Below are positions 58,935 to 64,000 of a stretch of 64,000 nucleotides of DNA, one piece after another; position 1 is the stretch's first letter, and every line of letters begins with the position of its first letter. A program made the position numbers and the translations under genes. The stretch comes from Faecalibacterium taiwanense (GTDB taxonomy: Bacteria > Bacillota > Clostridia > Oscillospirales > Ruminococcaceae), in NCBI RefSeq assembly GCF_036632915.2, contig NZ_CP155552.1:496001-560000 (forward strand), given 5' to 3'. A model generated the notes under the pieces. That model saw only the letters and a list, made by a program, of their open reading frames with translations. It was not told the DNA's origin and did not search any database.

Positions 58935-59249
58935 AAACGATTTTAAATGCCCTCCGCTTTGCTCTGGGCATAAAATAATGAAATATTATTTTTTATATTG
59001 CAAACCAGCCAAGCCTGCGGGCTTGGCTGGTTTGCTTTTTCACGGAAGGGGCCGTAGTTGCAAGCGGCATATTTTCCGGTTGCGCGGTCATTTCCGAAGG
59101 AAATAAGCGCAACAGATGGAGTTTACCTTTTGGGCCATTCCTGTGAAAATGCAACAGCAGACAGCCCGCAGGCTGTCTGCTGTTGCCCTATTATAAAAAT
59201 ATTTTTCCGCTAAATATGCCCAGAGCGAAGCGGAGGGCATTCTAAATTA
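58935..59249. repeat. Inverted pair of 36-nt-hairpin/pseudoknot elements
   Basis: The left copy is inverted: tail at about 58939-58985, hairpin 59000-59035 with a 16-bp perfect stem and TGCG loop. The right copy is direct: GTGAAAAT, hairpin 59151-59186 with a 16-bp perfect stem and CGCA loop, then tail TCCGCT (59206-59211), GCCC (59218-59221), AGCGGA (59229-59234), GGGC (59235-59238). Stem sequences of the two hairpins differ. The roughly 115 bases between the hairpins hold no gene. The layout mirrors the composite at 14394-14742. Confidence 0.8.
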
Positions 59250-59849
59250 TTATTCCAGATTGTGTTTTTTGCAGAACTGTTTGCTCACCCAGTACATCCC
59301 GCCCCACAGCAGAACGGCCAGCACCAGATACAACGGGTTTTTCATGGAACTGACCAGCGACTGCCCAAACACTGCCATCATGGCAATCATCACGCCCTTG
59401 CCCAGCAGCATGGTAATGAGATAGCGCTTTTCGTCAAAGTCCGAGATGCCAAAGGCCAGATGCATAAAGGAGCTTGGCGCGAAGGGCAGCAGCGCGAGCA
59501 TGAACAGCGACGAAGTGTCAAAGCGGTTCACCCACTGCTGAGCCTTTTCCAGCTTGGGCGAGCGGGAGGCAAACTTCCAGAAGAAGCACTTGACCACCCG
59601 CCGCCAGAACAGGAACATGATGCTGCCGCCCAGCGCCACACCGGTCCAGCTGTACAGAAAACCCAGAATGCCGCCGTGAGCCGCTACATTCAGCGCCACA
59701 ATGGCAATGAGCGGCAGCGGCGGAAAAAACGACTCCACCATGGCCAGCGTGATGGGGGCAATGGGGCCAAGGTTGCCAAAACTGTCCAGCAGAGTTTCCC
59801 AGAACTCCAGCGTTCCCAGCTGGCGCAGACAAAAGTTCATTGTGCACAT
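59250..59849 (-). CDS. VTT-domain membrane protein (DedA/TVP38-like)
   Basis: About 199 residues with five or six hydrophobic segments. SNARE-associated/VTT features are MVESFFPPLPLIAIVALNVAAHG (the re-entrant loop with proline-proline), the glycine-rich YSWTGVALGGSIMFLFWRRV, and LLPFAPSSFMHLAFGISDF, which is the conserved PxAPxxxxxxxAG-type second re-entrant loop. Relatives act as lipid scramblases/flippases. Start 59849 is supported by AAGGG; ATG 59840 is possible. It stands between a repeat pair and the exonuclease gene. Confidence 0.8.
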   Translation of the reverse strand: MCTMNFCLRQLGTLEFWETLLDSFGNLGPIAPITLAMVESFFPPLPLIAIVALNVAAHGGILGFLYSWTGVALGGSIMFLFWRRVVKCFFWKFASRSPKLEKAQQWVNRFDTSSLFMLALLPFAPSSFMHLAFGISDFDEKRYLITMLLGKGVMIAMMAVFGQSLVSSMKNPLYLVLAVLLWGGMYWVSKQFCKKHNLE

Positions 59850-59996
59850 CCATCCCTTCCGCCTGCGCTTTCCCATCCGCAGGTTCCTCTATCCGTAGTA
59901 TATCCATATTGTATGACACAAGCATGAACACAAAGCGACATTTTTTTTGCCCTGTGCACAGCTTCCTTGGGATACTACGAAGCTGCCGGTGCTGTT

Positions 59997-60986
59997 TTAC
60001 TCCGCAGCCTGCTTTTCTGCGCGGGCCTTCATACGCTCCAGCTGGGCGGTGCGCTGCTTTTCCCACCGGGCAAGAGAAGCATCGTCCGGGATCTGCAGGC
60101 AGCGGGCGTAGCTCCAGTGCAGGCCGTCGCGGCGGGCCAGCTTGTAGCGCTGGAACACACCCTTGCCTGCGGCATTGCTGCTGCCGGCGCAGTGGGGGCA
60201 CTGGCTCAGGGTGTACCAGCTGTTGCTGCCCTTTTTCAACCATACATCGTCCGGAGTCAGTGGTGCGCCGCACTCCGGGCAGCTCATGGTGTAAATTTTG
60301 GGGTCGGTGCGCCAGGTGTACTGCTCCACATAGCCGCGGAAGACCTCAAAATCCCGGTAGTCGCCGGGGGTGGGGCACAGGCTGGCCCGCAGGGATTCCT
60401 CTTCAGTGGGGTAGGCCGCAAGACCGGCCCGCAGGTCGAGCATCCGGCAGACATCGGCGGTGTACAGCGTGTCGGAAAGGGCATCGTGGAACTGCCGCTC
60501 CATGGGCAGCCCTAAGCGGGTGACGACGCTTTCCAGCGTCATGCCCTCGCCCTCTTTGCGGGGATGCTCCCGCAGGAACACCTGCTGCAGGTCGTACCAG
60601 ACGGTGGGCTTTGATTCATCGATGTTGCACAGGTACAGGTTCTGCTTGAGCACCGGTACGTCATCCATGCCCCACTCGGCAAATTCGGCATCCGGGCCGC
60701 ACCACTGCATAAAGCGGCGCAGGCCCTGCACGATGGGCTCACCCTTGTCCAGATCGGCCTGCGTCAGGCCGGTGACTTTAGCAATGTGATGCTGCAGCTT
60801 ACGGAAGATGCGGGGCCGCAGATGGATGGAAAAGGTGTCCAGCACGTTGGCATCCTCGTCGATCTTCACGGCACCGATCTCCACGATCTCGCCCCGGAAG
60901 GTCTGCTGCACGCCATGGTAATTAAAGGTATACGGCTGGTAGCCGATATTCCATTCCAGATCAAATAAAACCAGATTGCGCGGCAT
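59997..60986 (-). CDS. DEDDh 3'-5' exonuclease with C-terminal zinc ribbon
   Basis: A 329-residue protein. The RNase T/DnaQ-type exonuclease domain (1-200) begins VLFDLEWN (D9 and E11, metal ligands), continues EIVEIGAVKID and FAEWGMDDVPVLKQNL, and has the last catalytic pair in QFHDALSDTLYTADV. The C-terminal part (about 240-275) holds a CPECGAPL ... CPHC four-cysteine zinc ribbon, then a basic segment ending in a helical KQRTAQLERMKARAEKQ. It resembles KapD/inhibitor-of-KinA-type exonucleases but could act on RNA or DNA. The ribosome site is AGAGAGG. Confidence 0.85.
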   Translation of the reverse strand: MPRNLVLFDLEWNIGYQPYTFNYHGVQQTFRGEIVEIGAVKIDEDANVLDTFSIHLRPRIFRKLQHHIAKVTGLTQADLDKGEPIVQGLRRFMQWCGPDAEFAEWGMDDVPVLKQNLYLCNIDESKPTVWYDLQQVFLREHPRKEGEGMTLESVVTRLGLPMERQFHDALSDTLYTADVCRMLDLRAGLAAYPTEEESLRASLCPTPGDYRDFEVFRGYVEQYTWRTDPKIYTMSCPECGAPLTPDDVWLKKGSNSWYTLSQCPHCAGSSNAAGKGVFQRYKLARRDGLHWSYARCLQIPDDASLARWEKQRTAQLERMKARAEKQAAE

Positions 60987-61010
60987 TTTGTTTGTCCTCT
61001 CTTTTGAATC

Positions 61011-61189
61011 AAACCCTCTCAGTCACGGCTTGCGCCGTGCCAGATTCCCCTTTTGTCGCTGCGCGACATCTTCCCCGGCCGGGGAAGTCTTTCCTCTCCC
61101 CCAGGGGAGCTTTTATCATACGTTACGATTAGATGGATAAAACCTCGCCCTTCGGGAGAGGTGGATTTGCGAAGCAAAGACGGAGAGGG
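61011..61189. repeat. Dispersed repeat 3, two variant copies
   Basis: 61011-61115: AACCCTCTCAG, hairpin ACGGC-TTG-CGCCGT, then a second palindrome TTCCCCGGCCGGGGAA and CTCCCCCAGGGGAG. 61143-61192: CTCGCCCTTCGGGAGAG, hairpin TTTGC-GA-AGCAAA, GGAGAGGGTT. The last bases of the second copy provide the stop codon of the adjacent HAD phosphatase gene. No gene is seen. Confidence 0.7.
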
Positions 61190-62001
61190 TTATAAAATAA
61201 ACTTCTCTACAGCCTCGGCCACACCGTCGTGGTCGTTGTCGGCGGCAGTCACATAGTCGGCCACGGCCTTTACCGGCTCTTCGGCGTTCTGCATGGCCAC
61301 GCCCACACCGGCGTACTCGATCATGGAGCGGTCATTCAGGCCGTCGCCGCAGGCCATCAGGTTTTCGCGGCCAAGGCCCATGTGCTCCAAAAGGGCGGCA
61401 AGGCTGCCGTCCTTGGCAACGCCCAGCGGCACGGCTTCAATAAAGAACGGGCTGGAGGGGTACAGGTCGATGCGGCCGTCAAACTGCTTTTGCCGGCGGC
61501 CCACACCTCGTCCCGGCGGGCTGGGTCCAGCGTGATGAGCATTTTGCAGATGGGGTAATCCACATACTTTGCCAGATCGTCCACGCCGGTCATGGGCAGC
61601 TTGCAGGTAAAGCACTCGCGCAGTGCCCATTTGTCGTCCGGGTGCTCGGTGACAACGCCTTCTTTATTATAGGTGATAATGGTCACGTTCTGTGCGGCGG
61701 CAAAGGCGCACAGCTCGGGTACGTACTGGGCATCCAGCTGTTTCTGGTACAAAGTCTCGCCGGTGCGGCAGTCGATGATCTTGCCGCCGTTGTAAGAAAG
61801 GATGCAGCCGCCCTTTTTATCCAGCCCCAGTTCCTTTGCCAGCGGCAGCACGCCCGCGGTGGGACGGCCGGATGCCAGCACGATGGTGACACCCTTTGCA
61901 ATTGCGGCATCCAGTGCGGCGCGGGTGCGGGGTGTAACTTCTTTCTGGCTGTTGGTCAGGGTGCCATCCAGATCCAGTGCCAGAACTTTGATCTCTGCCA
62001 T
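61190..62001 (-). pseudogene. Cof-type HAD-IIB phosphatase, frameshifted in this sequence
   Basis: A haloacid-dehalogenase phosphatase of about 270 residues when repaired. Motif I is LALDLDGTLTNS (nucleophile D10), motif II is VLASGRP, and the C2 cap follows (IITYNKEGVVTEHP). In the other frame from about 61490 come FFIEAVPLGVAKDGSLAALL with the motif III lysine, then motif IV ACGDGLNDRSMIEYAGVGVAM. The break is at the A4 run (TTTT at 61488-61491 on the plus strand); one more A gives GKKQFDGRIDLY in a continuous frame. Start 62001 follows GAGAGGA. It dephosphorylates small metabolites such as sugar phosphates or FMN-type compounds. Confidence 0.85.
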
Positions 62002-62312
62002 ATAAAATCCTCTCAATTTATATAAAGGTAAAAAAGCACTTACCCTCTTATTGTACAATGAAATGCCATCATCTTTCAACCCTTGCAGAGACGTTTGTGG
62101 AAAAAGTGGTGGCACTTGAGCAGGATTTTACATCCCTTTCCGGCTTTTTACGTTGGCGCGGATGCAGCCGCACCGGTTTTACCAAAGCTTTGCGGCGGCA
62201 TGGTTTTTCCCCGCAAGGCGGTGCGCTACAATAAAAGCGTTCCCACAAGAAGAAAAACGGGGCCTGAGGCAGGCCCGCAATGTTTGATTGAATGAAAAGA
62301 GAGGATCACGTC
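62002..62312. other. Divergent spacer between the HAD gene and the alkaline phosphatase gene
   Basis: This spacer of about 310 bases has the minus-strand HAD promoter (62050-62079), a plus-strand TACAAT at 62227-62232 with a poor -35, and the ribosome site of the phosphatase. I see no further gene, repeat copy or clear operator in it. Confidence 0.6.
62050..62079 (-). promoter_or_regulatory. Probable promoter of the HAD phosphatase gene
   Basis: On the minus strand TTGAAA (62074-62079), 18 bases, TACAAT (62050-62055). Confidence 0.7.
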
Positions 62313-63859
62313 ATGAAAGAAAACAAGATCTCCCGCCGCAGCTTTCTCAAGTTTGGCGCAGCTGCTTCTGCCGCCGGCATGATGGCTGCTGCACCCGTTG
62401 CCGCAAACGCAGCACAGCCGGATGCGGATGCCGCAGCCGACGAGGAAAACTGCCTGCTGGGCCTGTTCCAGAAACCCAAGTACATCTTCCTGTTCATCGG
62501 CGACGGCATGGGCACTGCCCAGATCCAGTCTGCCCGCTTCTACAAGGGCACCGTGGACAACAACGGCGCTGTGACCGAGGCCGACCTGAGCTTCACCAGC
62601 TTCCCCACCGTGGGCAGTGTGACTACCTACGACAGCACTTCTTTCTGCCCGGACTCCGCTTCCACCGCAACCTCCATCGCCACTGGCCACAAGACCGAGA
62701 GCGGTGTCATCAATATGTGCCCGTGGACCCGCGATGTGCCCTATGAGACCATTGCCGAAAAGCTGCACGCCCAGAAGGGCTACAAGGTGGGCATCATCTC
62801 CTCGGTCAATATCGACCACGCCACTCCCGCCGCCTTCTACGCTCATCAGAAGACCCGCAAGAACTACTACCAGATCGGCGTAGAGCTGGCAAACTCCGGC
62901 TTTGAATACTTTGCCGGCGGCGAGTTCCAGAAGGTGAACGGCGACGGCACCGGCCCCAACAACCACGAGGTGGCTGCTCAGGCTGGCTACAATGTGGTCA
63001 CCACGCAGGCGGGTGCTGCTGCACTGACCGCAGGCGCAGGCAAGACCCTGATCATTGCCGAAAATCTGGCCGACGGCAAGGCCATGAACTACGCCATGGA
63101 CGCCGCTGCAGGCGAGTGGCAGCTGACCGACTACGTGAAAAAGGGCATCGAGCTGCTGGATAACCCCAAAGGCTTCTTCCTGATGACCGAGAGCGGTAAG
63201 ATCGACTGGGCCTGCCATGCAAACGATGCCGCTGCTTCCATCCACGATGTGCTGGAGATGAGCAACGCCGTGCAGGCAGCTGTGGAGTTCCAGAACAAGC
63301 ACCCCAATGATACCCTGATCCTCGTCACTGCCGACCACGAGACCGGCGGTATGGCCATCGGCTACAAGACCACCAACTACGACACCTTCCTGACGAACCT
63401 GACCCACCAGAAGATGTCCTACGCAAAGTTTGATTCCACCTATGTGCAGAACTACATCGCCAACAAGACCCCTTTGAAGCTGCCATGCAGGATGTGAAGG
63501 CAAGCTTCGGCCTGACCCTGCCCACCGACCCGGATGCCGCCAACGCCGGCAAGCTGCTGCTGACCGACTACGAGGTGCAGAACCTGCGCACCGCCTACGA
63601 GCGCACCCTGAAGGTCGGCTCTGCCAGCCAGAAGGACATGTCTCAGCAGGACTATGAGCTGTACGGTACCTATATCCCGTTCAGCATGGCAATCTGCCAC
63701 ACCATCAACCACAAGTCCGGCATGGATCATACCACCTACGCCCACACCGGTGCCATGGTGAACGTCTACGCCAACGGCGTGGGTGCGGAGAAGTTCGGCG
63801 GCGTGTTCGACAACACCGAGATCTTCCACAAGCTGGCAGACCTGACCAAGGTCAAGTAA
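62313..63859 (+). pseudogene. Alkaline phosphatase with Tat signal, frameshifted in this sequence
   Basis: A PhoA-superfamily phosphomonoesterase of about 515 residues when repaired. The N-terminus has a complete twin-arginine signal, SRRSFLKFG, then a hydrophobic stretch and an AAQPDADAA cleavage area. The metal and nucleophile segments are FIGDGMGTAQ, DSASTATSIATGHKTES (catalytic serine region), NIDHATPAAFYAH, LMTESGKIDWACHAN, and TADHETGGMA. The frame breaks in the C4 run at about 63469-63472; one more C gives KTPFEAAMQDVKASF and the C-terminal 125 residues (AHTGAMVNVYANG with a zinc histidine). ATG 62313 follows AGAGAGG. It is expected on the outer face of the membrane. Confidence 0.87.
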
Positions 63860-63901
63860 AGCTTCACTAGACTGATCTTCCACATTTTTCCCGGATAAAA
63901 T

Positions 63902-63954
63902 AAAACCTCCCTGCTCTGGAACCGCAGCGACTGCGGCCGGGCAGGGAGGTTTTG
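63902..63954 (+). terminator. Terminator of the alkaline phosphatase gene
   Basis: AAAACCTCCCTGC pairs with GCAGGGAGGTTTT, with a CCGCAG-CGA-CTGCGG hairpin in the loop. It begins 43 bases after the stop codon. Nothing further is recognised to the window end. Confidence 0.85.
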
Positions 63955-64000
63955 CGTTGATTATGCTGTTTGCCTTTGCGGCTCCGCGGGTGAAAAAACA

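Overview
The window looks like chromosomal DNA of an anaerobic, GC-rich gut Firmicute of the Oscillospiraceae/Ruminococcaceae. Faecalibacterium prausnitzii or a close relative is my best guess. This rests on the gene set (an rnfCDGEAB operon, pyruvate formate-lyase with its activase, a dipicolinate synthase remnant, a GC-rich Gram-positive coding style) and on the many short dispersed palindromic repeats. It is an inference, not a database match. I saw no prophage, transposase, CRISPR array, rRNA or convincing tRNA.

Layout. 1-2646: end of a Gfo/Idh/MocA oxidoreductase, an ECF transporter S component, and dipicolinate synthase dpaA plus a frameshifted dpaB. 2744-8714: a D,D-carboxypeptidase followed by a surface-polysaccharide block (rfbC, ABC-2 permease, ABC ATPase, two-domain GT2) and a DUF5662 gene. 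8848-14385: a 41-residue membrane peptide diverging from the complete Rnf operon. 14386-14850: composite of dispersed repeats. 14851-19471: MFS transporter, queH, a DUF896 gene, purA and degV. 19535-24600: repeat-rich spacer, a HrcA/CIRCE-type promoter, clpB, and a CNNM/CBS membrane protein. 24598-30129: ROK protein, cysS, pflA and pflB on the minus strand. 30130-31030: regulatory and repeat-rich spacer with a promoter that has no gene behind it. 31031-36286: flippase-like protein and an acyltransferase/coiled-coil/GT4 operon, minus strand. 36576-41325: a self-contained operon of two acyl-AMP ligases, a carrier protein and a condensation-fold acyltransferase. 41330-45118: birA, then an ECF sigma/anti-sigma/membrane-protein operon. 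45119-45430: a tiny locus with type I toxin-antitoxin architecture. 45439-49052: purC, GH1 glycosidase, glycerophosphodiesterase. 49161-54402: AEC transporter, MoxR ATPase, VWA protein and LRR protein, minus strand. 54546-58926: heterodimeric ABC exporter and MarR regulator. 58931-63859: paired palindromic elements, VTT membrane protein, DEDDh exonuclease, a frameshifted HAD phosphatase and a frameshifted Tat-type alkaline phosphatase.

How it fits together. The core is fermentative energy metabolism (Rnf, Pfl) and nucleotide/translation housekeeping, between blocks for cell-envelope glycan assembly and modification. The most unusual material is (i) the toxin-antitoxin-like locus at 45.1-45.4 kb, (ii) the acyl-activation operon at 36.6-41.3 kb, and (iii) an interspersed element with a constant 36-nt hairpin (16-bp stem, CGCA loop, unrelated stem sequences) followed by a tail that can form a pseudoknot.

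Quality caveat. Four genes (dpaB, pflB, the HAD phosphatase, the alkaline phosphatase) each carry a single -1 frameshift in a short homopolymer. The uniform pattern suggests under-called homopolymers rather than four true pseudogenes, but only reads can settle this.
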